From a virus: a stretch of DNA of 60,124 nt. A program made the translations under genes and the position numbers. The notes under the pieces are model-generated. The model was given only the letters and a program-made list of their open reading frames with translations. It was not told the origin of the DNA and searched no databases. Below, in pieces: positions 8,123 to 16,695 of the stretch (positions within the stretch are counted from its first letter, which is position 1; every line of letters begins with the position of its first letter). The stretch spans positions 1-60,124 of IMG/VR virus record IMGVR_UViG_3300045993_000895; one strand, given 5' to 3'.

Positions 8123-9190
8123 TCACCAATCGGAAACGCAGATCGTGATGGAGGCGCCGGTTTCGGAAATGAAGGCGACGGCTCCCTTGTAGGTGCCGTC
8201 GAGGCTCAGAGACTGACCGGGTTCGAGCGGCATCTGGGTCGCGGTCGCCGTGCCGCTGAACGAGTAGCGAGCGCGGACCGTGTTGGTCGAGAGCGATGTC
8301 GCCAGCGCGCCGATCCGGGCCGTGCGAGCCGCCAGCAGGGCGTTGGAGGTCGTCACGGCGGAGCAGGTTCCGGCCGTCGTTGCCGCGCTAGCCGTCGCTG
8401 GCGTGATCAGCAGGCCCGTCGAGGATGCGCCGCGCATCCGATCCCAGGTTGTCCCGTTGAACACCATGTTGTGCGCCTCGGTTTCCGCGGCCCCCGCGGT
8501 CACGACGGCCTCGGTGTCGATGTTGGTCCCGCCGCTGCTCGCGCGCTCCCAGGCGGTGCCGTTCCAGCCCAGTTGATACGCTCCGGCCTTCATCGCGTCG
8601 GTTGGGTTTGCCAGCGCATCGCCGAGGGTTGTTGCGCCGCCCGTCGTCCCGGTGACGGCGAGAGGCTGCCCGCCGGAGATCCCCTGGACCGTGACGACGC
8701 CGGCGGCAGGAGTACCGGCGGAGCCAGAGCCCTGAATCGCGTTGCCGATGGTGGGCGCGATCGTGGCGATCACCGTCGCGGCCGCGCTGCCGCTCGTGAC
8801 GGCTGATGCCCGGACCCGGCAGTAGCGCGCTCCTCCGGCCAGCGCGACCGAGAGCGCCTTCGCGGCGCCGCTCGCAGTCGTGGTCGAGGAGAGCCCGTTG
8901 CCGAGCGAATCGACGAGCGCGGACCCGACCCACCCCACCCCGTCGTAGGAGTAGTCGGCCTTGACCGTGCCGACAAGCGTCGTCGAGGTCGGGATGTTGA
9001 AGCCGCAGCCGCCGGCGCCGGCAATCGCGACCTGCACGGTCGAGTTCGCGGGGCAGGCGTTGATCGAGGCGTCGGCGCAGGCCGCCGACAGCGTGCCGGA
9101 GGCGATCACGTCAGGCGTGAGCGTCGTGAAGGTGGCGGCGCCGGCCGACGCTGACAGGAGCAGGACGGCGAGAGCGATGGGGGCGCGCAT
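8123..9190 (-). CDS. Exported two-domain adhesin-like protein
   Basis: 355 residues with a Sec signal peptide (MRAPIALAVLLLSASAGA, cleavage near residue 18). The N-terminal domain (about 40-150) has strands like VGTVKADYSYDGVGWVGS and a late RYCRVRASAVTSG, resembling the exported protein at 18579-19268 in strand order (TLTAWASRDGGSSW, then VKVQMTAWTSGS). Later segments repeat LGWNGTAWERA and MVFNGTTWDRM, motifs familiar from phage fibre and receptor-binding proteins. The C-terminus has an ISETGASITICVSD strand. An adhesin or fibre role is likely; secretion is predicted from the leader alone. Confidence 0.7.
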   Translation of the reverse strand: MRAPIALAVLLLSASAGAATFTTLTPDVIASGTLSAACADASINACPANSTVQVAIAGAGGCGFNIPTSTTLVGTVKADYSYDGVGWVGSALVDSLGNGLSSTTTASGAAKALSVALAGGARYCRVRASAVTSGSAAATVIATIAPTIGNAIQGSGSAGTPAAGVVTVQGISGGQPLAVTGTTGGATTLGDALANPTDAMKAGAYQLGWNGTAWERASSGGTNIDTEAVVTAGAAETEAHNMVFNGTTWDRMRGASSTGLLITPATASAATTAGTCSAVTTSNALLAARTARIGALATSLSTNTVRARYSFSGTATATQMPLEPGQSLSLDGTYKGAVAFISETGASITICVSDW

Positions 9191-9490
9191 TTAGGACTCC
9201 TCCTCGACGAAGAGCACGGTGTTGACGTTGGAGACGGCGTAGATGGCGATGGCGGGCCCGCGGGCGCGCTCCTCCATGATCCCGGCCTGCATCGGCCAGC
9301 CGTTCGCGGCCGTGACGCCGGAGGTTGGCCCGAGGAAGACCTGGGCGGAGGTGTCGAGCGAGAGGCCGCGCCAGATGAGGGCGCTCGCGAGCCTCGCCCC
9401 GGCGGACCCGGCCCCGACGAGGGCTGGAGTTCCGGCTGTGAGCGCGATCTGTGCCGTCGCGGTGGCGGTGTTCGCGTAGGGGGTCGTCAC
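9191..9490 (-). CDS. Small beta-domain fibre-block protein
   Basis: 99 residues from GTG at 9490. The pattern VFLGPTSGVTAANGWPM followed by IAIYAVSNVNTVLFVEE matches the C-terminal half of the 170-residue protein at 19272-19784 (IYIGNAGVTIATGF, then IALYAVAEN). I infer one shared beta-fold reused at both ends of the fibre block. It has no signal peptide. Its position directly behind the BppU-like protein fits a baseplate-peripheral or fibre-cap role. Confidence 0.65.
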   Translation of the reverse strand: MTTPYANTATATAQIALTAGTPALVGAGSAGARLASALIWRGLSLDTSAQVFLGPTSGVTAANGWPMQAGIMEERARGPAIAIYAVSNVNTVLFVEEES

Positions 9491-9493
9491 GGG

Positions 9494-9856
9494 CTACCTC
9501 GACGGGTGGTCGGTGAAGAGGAACTGGCCGAGGCCCTGGACCGACTCGGTGCCGTTCGCCTCGACGACCACAACGTCGTAGGCGAAGGCGCCGGCAGAGG
9601 TCGTGTCGGCGGGACGGAGGACGAACGTCACGAGGCCGTTGACGGCGTCGCTGAACGTCACGTCGGGGTTCGCTGCGCCGCCCTGCACGGCGACCTTCTG
9701 GACGACGAAGGCGACATCGGCGACCCGCTTCTTGATGCCGAACTTGACGGTCCCGCCGGTCAGGTCGATCGGGGTCGTGCCGTCCGAGCGGTTGCAACTC
9801 ACGTTGATCGTCACCGTCTCCCCCGCGAACGCGGAGAAGTTTTGCTGGGTCGCCAT
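9494..9856 (-). CDS. BppU N-terminal-like Ig-fold protein
   Basis: 120 residues. The motif order TINVSCNRSDGTTPIDLTGG, VKFGIKKR, FVLRPADTTSAGAFAYDVVV and EANGTESVQGLGQFLF matches the N-terminal domain of phage baseplate upper proteins (BppU/DUF2479), in which D-G-x-P-x-D-L-T is characteristic. It is also clearly paralogous to the last 125 residues of the 778-residue repeat protein. In other phages this domain anchors receptor-binding proteins to the baseplate. Here it stands alone beside two repeat giants. Confidence 0.75.
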   Translation of the reverse strand: MATQQNFSAFAGETVTINVSCNRSDGTTPIDLTGGTVKFGIKKRVADVAFVVQKVAVQGGAANPDVTFSDAVNGLVTFVLRPADTTSAGAFAYDVVVVEANGTESVQGLGQFLFTDHPSR

Positions 9857-9865
9857 CCGGGCCTC

Positions 9866-11086
9866 CTACTGCTGGTTGGTTTCTGGGTCTGCCGCGCCCT
9901 GGAGCGCGAAGACCGAAGAGGCGGCCCCGGCGAGCGCGATCACGGGCCCTGCGCGGCCGACGAGAGCGGCGGGGCTTGATCCTGCGTGGCCCGCGAAGGA
10001 AAGGGTCTTTTGCTGCACGCCAACGAGCGAAAGATTCGGCGCCGTTTTTCCGTTCAGCGGCAGCGGCCGGTCGATGTCGGCCGCCGCGAGGCCAGCGAGC
10101 GAGAGCGCGGCCAAGCCGCCAGGGCCGCAGAAGACCGCCGGTGCGCCGCCGAGCGAGAGCCCGAGGCCGGCCGTCGCGGAGCGCCCAGTGTCCGGCGTCC
10201 CCGCGAGGTCGAGGCGCAGGGTCGCCGCGCCGAAGACCGCCGCCGCGGGACCGCCGCCCAGGTCGATGCGGAGCGGTGCCGCCGCCCCCGCCGCCGCTCC
10301 CGCCGCCGCGACGCCGCTGCCGGCGAGCCCGAGTTGTGCTGCTCCCGACGCCGGGAGCGCGACAGCGGTCGCGGCTTGCGCGCCGACCTGTAGCCCCAGC
10401 CCGCCGGCCGGCTGCGTGGCGCTGGCGGGCGCCGCGGCAGCGACAAGGAGCGCCCCGGCCGTGCCAGCAACCGGGATGGACGCCGCCGGAACAGCCGAAC
10501 CGGCGAGCTGGAGCATTTCTCCTGCCGCCGGTGTCGCGAGCGCGACCGGCGATCCTGCGAGGGCGAGCGAGACGCCGACCGGGGCGCCGGGGGATGCCGA
10601 GGCGAACGGTTCGGAGATCCCGAATAGTTGGATCGCCGCACCAGCGAGCGGCGACGCCTGGGCCGACGCCTGGGCGCTGGCCCCGATCGGCAGGCCGTCC
10701 GCGCCGAGCAGCGCCTCCTTGGCTGCCGGCGCAGCGCCGAGCGAGAGCGCGATCGGCGAGGTGGCGCCGAAGAGTTGAGCGATGGCGGCCGCGCCCGAGA
10801 GCCGGAGCCCGGAGGCGCCCGAGAGAGGTGCGCTCGGGACCGCGGCGCAGGCGAGGGCGATGACGCCCGCTGCCGAGATCGGCCGGTCGGCGACGGCACC
10901 GCCGGCGAGCGCGACAGCCGACGCGCCGGACAGCGCGCAGCGGCTGGTGATCGTCGCCCCGGCCGCGAGCCCGACCTGCGCCGGGCAGGTGATGGGCCTC
11001 GACGGGATCGCCGCGCCCGAGAGCGAGAGCGTGACCGAGCCAGCCAGCGCGAGCACCGGGCTGCGGAGGAGAAGGAGGACCGTCAT
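9866..11086 (-). CDS. 20-residue-repeat protein, 406 residues
   Basis: Built almost entirely from about 18-20 imperfect units of the ALSGASAVALAGGAV type that also make up the 778- and 1754-residue proteins; spacing is less regular, about 17-23 residues. The N-terminus (MTVLLLLRSPVLALAGS) is hydrophobic and resembles that of the 1754-residue paralogue; I read it as a first repeat rather than a classical signal peptide. GGGAGG precedes the ATG, supporting the start. There is no BppU domain. A fibrous structural role is inferred. Six-frame openness here comes from repeat composition, and only this frame gives the coherent repeat. Confidence 0.75.
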   Translation of the reverse strand: MTVLLLLRSPVLALAGSVTLSLSGAAIPSRPITCPAQVGLAAGATITSRCALSGASAVALAGGAVADRPISAAGVIALACAAVPSAPLSGASGLRLSGAAAIAQLFGATSPIALSLGAAPAAKEALLGADGLPIGASAQASAQASPLAGAAIQLFGISEPFASASPGAPVGVSLALAGSPVALATPAAGEMLQLAGSAVPAASIPVAGTAGALLVAAAAPASATQPAGGLGLQVGAQAATAVALPASGAAQLGLAGSGVAAAGAAAGAAAPLRIDLGGGPAAAVFGAATLRLDLAGTPDTGRSATAGLGLSLGGAPAVFCGPGGLAALSLAGLAAADIDRPLPLNGKTAPNLSLVGVQQKTLSFAGHAGSSPAALVGRAGPVIALAGAASSVFALQGAADPETNQQ

Positions 11087-11098
11087 GTCGGCCTCCCG

Positions 11099-14000
11099 CT
11101 AGAGCAGCGCGCCGTCGAAGAGCACGTCGGGGTCGGCCTGTCCGACGAGGGTCAGCACGGCAAGCTGCCGGCCGATGAGGTCGAACGGGCCGGAGCGCCG
11201 GCCGGCGACGGAGATCGCCGCGAGTTGCCGCCCGATGAGATCCACCGTGGTGTCGGCGGAGCCGAGCCCCCACCCGGGAGCAGCGGCCGCACCGAGCGAG
11301 AGCCCGAGGGAGCCGGCGAGCGCCCGGGCCGCGCCGGGAGACGCCGCCGCCTGGAGGCTGATCGCCGACGATCCCGCGAGCGCGCCGGAGGCAGCCGGGA
11401 CTCCCGCCGCGCCGATCGAGATCCCGTCCGACCCGGACAGCGCGATCCCGGTCGAGAGGGCGATCCCCCCGGAGCCGGCCAGGGCGAGCGCGACGGAGCC
11501 AGCGAGGGCGTCCGCCTCCGCGATGGCGCCGGATTCTCCGAGCGACAGCGGCAGATTGCCCACGAGGGAGATGGCAGAGCCGCCGGAGCCCGCCGCGTCG
11601 GCGAGGGCGATCCCCGAGGAGCCCGAGAGGCCGATCGCCGTCGTGCCGGCGGCCGCGTCGGCGAGCGAGATCCCGTCCGCTCCTGCGAGCGCGGCCGGCT
11701 GGGAGAGGGCGCCGGCGAGGGCGACCGAGACGGCGGAGGCTGCCGCCGGGGTGAACTGCTCGGCCGGTGCGCCCGCCGCCGCGAGGGAGATCCCCGCGGC
11801 CGCGAGCGTCGGAGCGGTCAGCGATGCCGCCGCCGAGAGCGCAGCCGTCAACTGAGAATTGCCTGCGAGTCCAGCGACCTGCGCCGTGACCGCCGCGTCG
11901 AGCAGGTTGCTCGTCAACTGCCCGGCGAGCGGGGAGACGAGCGACGGGATCGCCGACAGGCCGAGGGCGAGTTGGTCGCTCGCGCCTGCCTCGCCGGCCT
12001 CCCGGATCTGGGCCGCGTAGGCGAGCCCGATCGCGTCCGAGCCCTGCGCCTGGAGGAGCACCGAGCCCGCCGCCGAGAGCGCGAGTCCGACCGAGGAGGC
12101 CCCGAGGAGCCCGCTCCGGGGCGAGGCCGCGAGAGCGAGTTGCAGCGCGCAGGCGGCGGAGGGCCCGCGCAGGAGAGTCGCTCCGTCCGCCAGCGAGATC
12201 GCGGAGGCGAGGGCGGGGCTCGTGACGGCGGCGATGGCCGCGGAGCCGGTGAGCGAGATCGCGGAGGTGCCGGAGAAGACGTTGGCCGAGTCGGCGAGGC
12301 CGATCGCCAGCGAGCCGGTCAGCGCGGCCTGTGTGGATGGCGCCGAGAACTGGAGCGCGATCGAGAACGCGACATCCCCGAGCGGCCCGAGGAGCGCCGT
12401 CACGATCGCCGCGTCGGCGAGCGACAGCGGGCAGGGGAGGGCCGGGGAGAACTGCGCTGCGAGGACGATCGCGTCGCCGATGGACGCGGCGGAGTCGCCC
12501 GCGAGCGCCTGGGCCTCCGCGACGGAGCCGGCGAGGCCGAGGCCGATCGCCACGTCGCCCGCGAACAGGACGGGAGCGTTCGCGATCTGCGAGGACACCG
12601 CCGCGCCGAGCGCGAGGGAGAGCGGGCCGGTCCCGGCGAGCGGGCCGGAGGGCGCGGCTGACGCGGCCAGCGAGAGCGAGGCCGCCCCGGCGAACGACCC
12701 GAACGGCGAGCCCTGGTCGTTGACCTGGATGAGGCACGCGCCCGAGAGCGGCCCGGACGGCACGCCCGCCGCGGAGAGGGCGATGCTCCCGGCGCCGGTG
12801 AGCGAGCCGAGCGGGGTGGTCTGGGCCGTGAGGCCGATGGCGACCGGGATGTCGCCGACGAGGGAGAGCCGGATGTCGCCGAGCGGGTTGCTGGCGGACG
12901 GGACCGCCGCACAGTCCAGGGCGATCGAGGCGACCGCCGCCGGCGGGGTCGTCGGGGTCGCCGCGTCCGCGAGCCCAATCGCGCAGGAGCCCGAAAGAGG
13001 GCCGGAGGGTCGCGCCGAGGCGGTCGTGTAAATGTAGGCCGCGCCCGCGATGCTGCCCGAGGGCCGGCCGGAGAGGTCGAGTCCGATGCCGCAGTTGCCA
13101 GCGAGGGGGCCGCTCGGCGCCGCGAGGTCGGTGATCGACAGGAGCGAGAAGCCGCCCATCGACACGGGGCCGGTCCCGTAGGCCGTCGCCGCGAGGCCGA
13201 TCGCCAGGGAGCCCGCGAGCGGCCCGGAAGGGGCTCCGGCGAGGGCGATGGAGGCCGGAGCCCAGCCGAGAGGCCGGCAGGTCGTCGCCGGGGCTCCCGC
13301 GTCCGCGACCTGGACGGACGCCGCGCCGGAGATCGGCAGAACCAGCGATGGCGCCGCGCCGTCCGCGAGGGACAAGGACGAGGCGCCGGCCAGGGCGAGG
13401 TTCTGGTTCGTGACCGAGAGCGACGGCGCGATGGCGAGCGCGGAGGCAGCCGTGAGGGCGTCGGCCTCCTTGGGCGAGGCCGCGCAGGCGATCGACAGCC
13501 CGTCGGCGCCGGCCAGGGAGATGAACAGGCCGGACGACGGCGAGGCCCCGCAGGCGAGCGAGATCGCCGAAGCGCCCGTCGATGCGTCGGCCGTGGCGGG
13601 CGCGGCGGAGCCTGCGATCTGCTCCGTCGCGGCGCCGGAGAGGGCCTCGGCCGCCTTGGGGGCGGACGCATCGGCGAGCGAGACGGCCGACGCAGCCGTC
13701 AGCGACCCGCCGCCGTTGATCGTGGCCGAGTCGGCGAGGGCGAGTCCGATCGCGCCGGACACGCCTCCGGCGGCGGACGGCACTCCCGCGCCGGCAAGGG
13801 CCAGCAGGTCGGCGCCCGAGAGCGCCTCGGAGACGGTCGGGCCCGCCGCGTCGGCGATGGAGATCGCCGAGGCCGCGGACAGGGCTCCGCCGGGCGTGGG
13901 GGTGGCGCCATCGGCGAGGGAGATCGCCCCGGCGGCCTGGAGCGCCTCCGCGGCGGAGAGGGTCGCCGCAAGGGCAAGCTGCTCGCCGCAGGCCCCCGCG

Positions 14001-16363
14001 ATGGCATCGGCGGCCCGCGGGGTGCCCGCGCAGGCGATCTGCATCGGTGCGGCGCCGGTGATCGAGCCGCCAAGCTCTGTCGGGACCGCCGCGTCGGCCA
14101 CCTGGATCGCGACGGCGCCGGCGAGGCCCAAGGAGGCCGCTGGCGTGCCCGTGGCGGCAAGCTGGAGGGAGTCCGAGCCCTGTAGCGGGGCGGCCAGCGA
14201 GAGCGCCCCAGAGAGCGCCAGGGAGAGCGAGGAGGCGGCCGACGCTCCGATCGCGGGGAGGGCCGAGCAGGCAAGCTGCAGCGGATCGGCAGCCGAGGGT
14301 GCGTCGGCACACGCGGGCGCTGCGGCGCAGGCAAGCGCGAGGGCCGAGGCGCAGCCCATGCCGATCGCCGGGCTGCCGGAGAGCGCGATCTGCTCGGACG
14401 CCGCGCCGGAGATCGCCTCGGCTGCCCGCGGCGTGGCGGCGAGGGCGAGTTGGTCGGCGCAGGCGGCGATGACGGCGCCGGAGAACGAGACGGTCGCGGC
14501 GCACGCGATCTGGATCGCCTCGGTGGCGCTCTGGTAGGCGAGGGCCACGGCCGGAGCGGCAGAGTCGGCGAGCGCGATGGCGCTGGACGCCGATGGGGCC
14601 TCCCTGCTGGACGGGGCCGCCGCGAGGGCGATCTGGAGCCCGGAGGCAGCCGTCACGCCGGAGGTCGCAGCCGGCGCCGCGGAGCAGGCCAGCGAGAGCG
14701 CGTCCGACGCCGCGGGCGACTCGCTGGCCTTCGGGACGGAGGCGAGGGCGAGGGAGATCGGGCAGGCGCCAGAGATGGCGTCGGCCTCCGAGATGCCGCC
14801 CGCGCCGGCCAGGGAGATCGGGTCCGCGCACGAGATGGCGCTCACTCCGCCCGGGGAGGCCCCGAGGGCGATGGACAGCGGCCCGGCGCCCGCTACCGCA
14901 TCGGCCGAGGTTGGGATGGAAGCAAGGCCGAGCGCGTCGGCGACAGCCCCGGTCGGAGTCAGGCGGGCCGTCGGCGTGGCCGTCGCCGCGATGGCGATCG
15001 AGCAGGCCAGGACGGGCGAGAGGGTCCCGCCCGGGGCTCCCGCGCAGCCGATGGAGATGGACTCTGCGCCGGAGAGCGGCTTGGCGGCGAGCGGTGGCGC
15101 GGAGAGCGCGAGTGAGAGCGTCGAGGCGCAGTTCGCTCCGACCGAAGGCTTGGCGGCGTCGGCGAGCGCGAGAGCGTCGCTGGCCTGGATGGCGCCCTGC
15201 GCGGCGAGTGAGGAGGCGGCGGAGAGTTGGACGGCGCAGGAGGCGGAGAGGGCGTCGGACTCGCGCGGGACAGATCCGCCGGCCAGGGCGATCGTGTCCG
15301 CTCCCGCGAGCGCCAGCCCAGCCGTCGGCGTCGCGGCGCAGAGGAGCGAGATCCCTGCCGCGCCCGCAAACTGAGTTGTCCCCAGCGGCATGACGCTGGC
15401 GTAGAGCCGGATCTCGTTGATGCCGGTCGCGAGGCTGTCGGACTCAATGATCGCGCCGGCGTCGGCGAAGGAGATGGTCGCGGCGCAGTTCGCCCCGATC
15501 CGCACGGGTGCGGCGAGAGCGATGGAGATCGGGCAGGCGGCCGCCAGGGCGTCGGCCTGCTTGGGCGCGGGCGAGTTCGTCGCGAGCTGGATCGCGGTCG
15601 CGGAGGCGAGCGCGCCCGAGGCGGAGATCGCCGGCGAGTTCGTCGCAAGCTGGATCGCGGTCGCGGAGGCGAGCGCCTCGGCCGACTTCGGGACGGCCGA
15701 GCACGCAAGCTGGATCGGGCAGGCGCCGGTGAGCGCGGAGGCGCCCGAGGCCGTGGCGGCGCAGGCAAGCTGCTCGCCGAGCGCGGCCCGGACGGCATCG
15801 GCCTCGGTCGGGGCCGGGGAGTTGGTCGCAAGCTGGATCGCCGTCGCCGACGAGAGTGCCAGCGAGGAGCGAGGAGTCCCGGCGCACGCGAGCGAGACGG
15901 ACTCCGCGCCCGAGAGCGCCGTCGCCGAGGAGAGCGCCATGCCGCCGGCAAGCTGGAGCGCGACGTTGCCCGCGAGCGCGTGGGCCTCGCGAATCGCCGC
16001 GGCATCGGCCAGAGCGAGGCCGTCCGCGCCTGCGAGAGCCGTCCCGGCGAGGACCGGGCCCGCGAGCGCGATCTGGAGGGCGCTCGCCCCGGCGTCGGCG
16101 TCGGACTCCCGCGGCGTTGCCGCCAGCGCCGCCGAGATGGCGACGGCCGCCGTGAGGCCCGACGCCGACTTCGGCACGCCTGCGTCTGCGACAGCGATGG
16201 AGCTTGCGCCCGTCTCCGCCGCGGCGTGGGCGACGTTCGCGTTGCAGGCAAGCTGGACGCTCGACGCGCCCGAGATCGCCCGCGTCGGGGCGCCGGAGCA
16301 CGCAAGCGAGAGCGCGGCCGTCGCGGTGAGCGCACGGCTGCCGAACAGGAAGAGCAGAGACAT
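11099..16363 (-). CDS. 1754-residue giant 20-residue-repeat protein
   Basis: The largest gene in the window, about 9 percent of its length. Roughly 80-90 units of about 20 residues run almost end to end, consensus A-L-x-G-A-x-x-[IL]-x-L-A-x-A-x-x-P followed by four variable residues. Residues about 1020-1260 use a variant with PSGPLAG starts. The C-terminus carries two copies of DLIGRQLA. Composition is dominated by Ala, Ser, Gly and Leu, with several Cys (IQLACSA). AGGAGG precedes the start. If each unit is one beta-solenoid rung, the shaft would be about 40 nm, assuming 0.48 nm per rung. No known family is recognised. Its late operon and relatives point to a virion or fibre component. Confidence 0.8.
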   Translation of the reverse strand: MSLLFLFGSRALTATAALSLACSGAPTRAISGASSVQLACNANVAHAAAETGASSIAVADAGVPKSASGLTAAVAISAALAATPRESDADAGASALQIALAGPVLAGTALAGADGLALADAAAIREAHALAGNVALQLAGGMALSSATALSGAESVSLACAGTPRSSLALSSATAIQLATNSPAPTEADAVRAALGEQLACAATASGASALTGACPIQLACSAVPKSAEALASATAIQLATNSPAISASGALASATAIQLATNSPAPKQADALAAACPISIALAAPVRIGANCAATISFADAGAIIESDSLATGINEIRLYASVMPLGTTQFAGAAGISLLCAATPTAGLALAGADTIALAGGSVPRESDALSASCAVQLSAASSLAAQGAIQASDALALADAAKPSVGANCASTLSLALSAPPLAAKPLSGAESISIGCAGAPGGTLSPVLACSIAIAATATPTARLTPTGAVADALGLASIPTSADAVAGAGPLSIALGASPGGVSAISCADPISLAGAGGISEADAISGACPISLALASVPKASESPAASDALSLACSAAPAATSGVTAASGLQIALAAAPSSREAPSASSAIALADSAAPAVALAYQSATEAIQIACAATVSFSGAVIAACADQLALAATPRAAEAISGAASEQIALSGSPAIGMGCASALALACAAAPACADAPSAADPLQLACSALPAIGASAASSLSLALSGALSLAAPLQGSDSLQLAATGTPAASLGLAGAVAIQVADAAVPTELGGSITGAAPMQIACAGTPRAADAIAGACGEQLALAATLSAAEALQAAGAISLADGATPTPGGALSAASAISIADAAGPTVSEALSGADLLALAGAGVPSAAGGVSGAIGLALADSATINGGGSLTAASAVSLADASAPKAAEALSGAATEQIAGSAAPATADASTGASAISLACGASPSSGLFISLAGADGLSIACAASPKEADALTAASALAIAPSLSVTNQNLALAGASSLSLADGAAPSLVLPISGAASVQVADAGAPATTCRPLGWAPASIALAGAPSGPLAGSLAIGLAATAYGTGPVSMGGFSLLSITDLAAPSGPLAGNCGIGLDLSGRPSGSIAGAAYIYTTASARPSGPLSGSCAIGLADAATPTTPPAAVASIALDCAAVPSASNPLGDIRLSLVGDIPVAIGLTAQTTPLGSLTGAGSIALSAAGVPSGPLSGACLIQVNDQGSPFGSFAGAASLSLAASAAPSGPLAGTGPLSLALGAAVSSQIANAPVLFAGDVAIGLGLAGSVAEAQALAGDSAASIGDAIVLAAQFSPALPCPLSLADAAIVTALLGPLGDVAFSIALQFSAPSTQAALTGSLAIGLADSANVFSGTSAISLTGSAAIAAVTSPALASAISLADGATLLRGPSAACALQLALAASPRSGLLGASSVGLALSAAGSVLLQAQGSDAIGLAYAAQIREAGEAGASDQLALGLSAIPSLVSPLAGQLTSNLLDAAVTAQVAGLAGNSQLTAALSAAASLTAPTLAAAGISLAAAGAPAEQFTPAAASAVSVALAGALSQPAALAGADGISLADAAAGTTAIGLSGSSGIALADAAGSGGSAISLVGNLPLSLGESGAIAEADALAGSVALALAGSGGIALSTGIALSGSDGISIGAAGVPAASGALAGSSAISLQAAASPGAARALAGSLGLSLGAAAAPGWGLGSADTTVDLIGRQLAAISVAGRRSGPFDLIGRQLAVLTLVGQADPDVLFDGALL
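11180..16330 (-). repeat. Long tandem array of 60-base coding repeats
   Basis: About 85 diverged units of roughly 60 bases encode the protein repeat. Two units (15571-15613 and 15634-15676) match at 42 of 43 bases, 63 bases apart, showing recent unit duplication. A third related unit lies near 15818. Confidence 0.85.
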
Positions 16364-16404
16364 GGGCCGCCCCTCCTGGCTCGGGGTGCGCTACCGGACG
16401 ACGG

Positions 16405-16677
16405 CTACTTCCTCGCGCAGCAGAAGCAGGAGAGGATCGGCTGGATCCCCTCCTTCACCTCGACGACGTTGCCCCAGACGGTGGGCTGCCAGCGCGGCAG
16501 GCACTTCGCCGAGCAGACGACCTCGCCGTCCTCGACCTTCCAAGTGGTCTTCGACGGCTCGACGGAGATGCAGGGCGGGCGGACCGGCTTCTGCGGCGCC
16601 TGCGCGGGCGCGGCTGGCGTGCTGGACGCGGAGGGGACGGCCTGGGCGAGAATGGCGGCGATGACGAGGGCAAGCAT
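16405..16677 (-). CDS. Small exported Cys-rich protein
   Basis: 90 residues. Residues 1-20 (MLALVIAAILAQAVPSASS) form a hydrophobic leader. The mature part is a Pro/Ala linker then a compact domain with six cysteines (PPCISV, VVCSAKCLP, LSCFCCARK), probably disulphide- or metal-bonded. No family is recognised. It lies between a signal-peptide fibre-like gene and the 1754-residue repeat gene. Confidence 0.6.
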   Translation of the reverse strand: MLALVIAAILAQAVPSASSTPAAPAQAPQKPVRPPCISVEPSKTTWKVEDGEVVCSAKCLPRWQPTVWGNVVEVKEGIQPILSCFCCARK

Positions 16678-16695
16678 CGGCGTGGACTCCTGTGG

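Noticed and set aside
10628-12661. 677-codon plus-strand ORF over the repeat region
   Set aside because: Antisense shadow; composition is Arg/Glu/Gly noise and no ribosome site or context supports it.
9111-14831. 1906-codon minus-strand ORF across the repeat genes
   Set aside because: Highly Arg/Gly-rich with no coherent repeat; it is the open frame left by stop-poor GC repeats and cuts across several real genes.
3735-16330. CRISPR array suggested by 60-base periodicity
   Set aside because: The repeats are in-frame and diverged at the DNA level, with no constant spacer-repeat structure and no cas genes.
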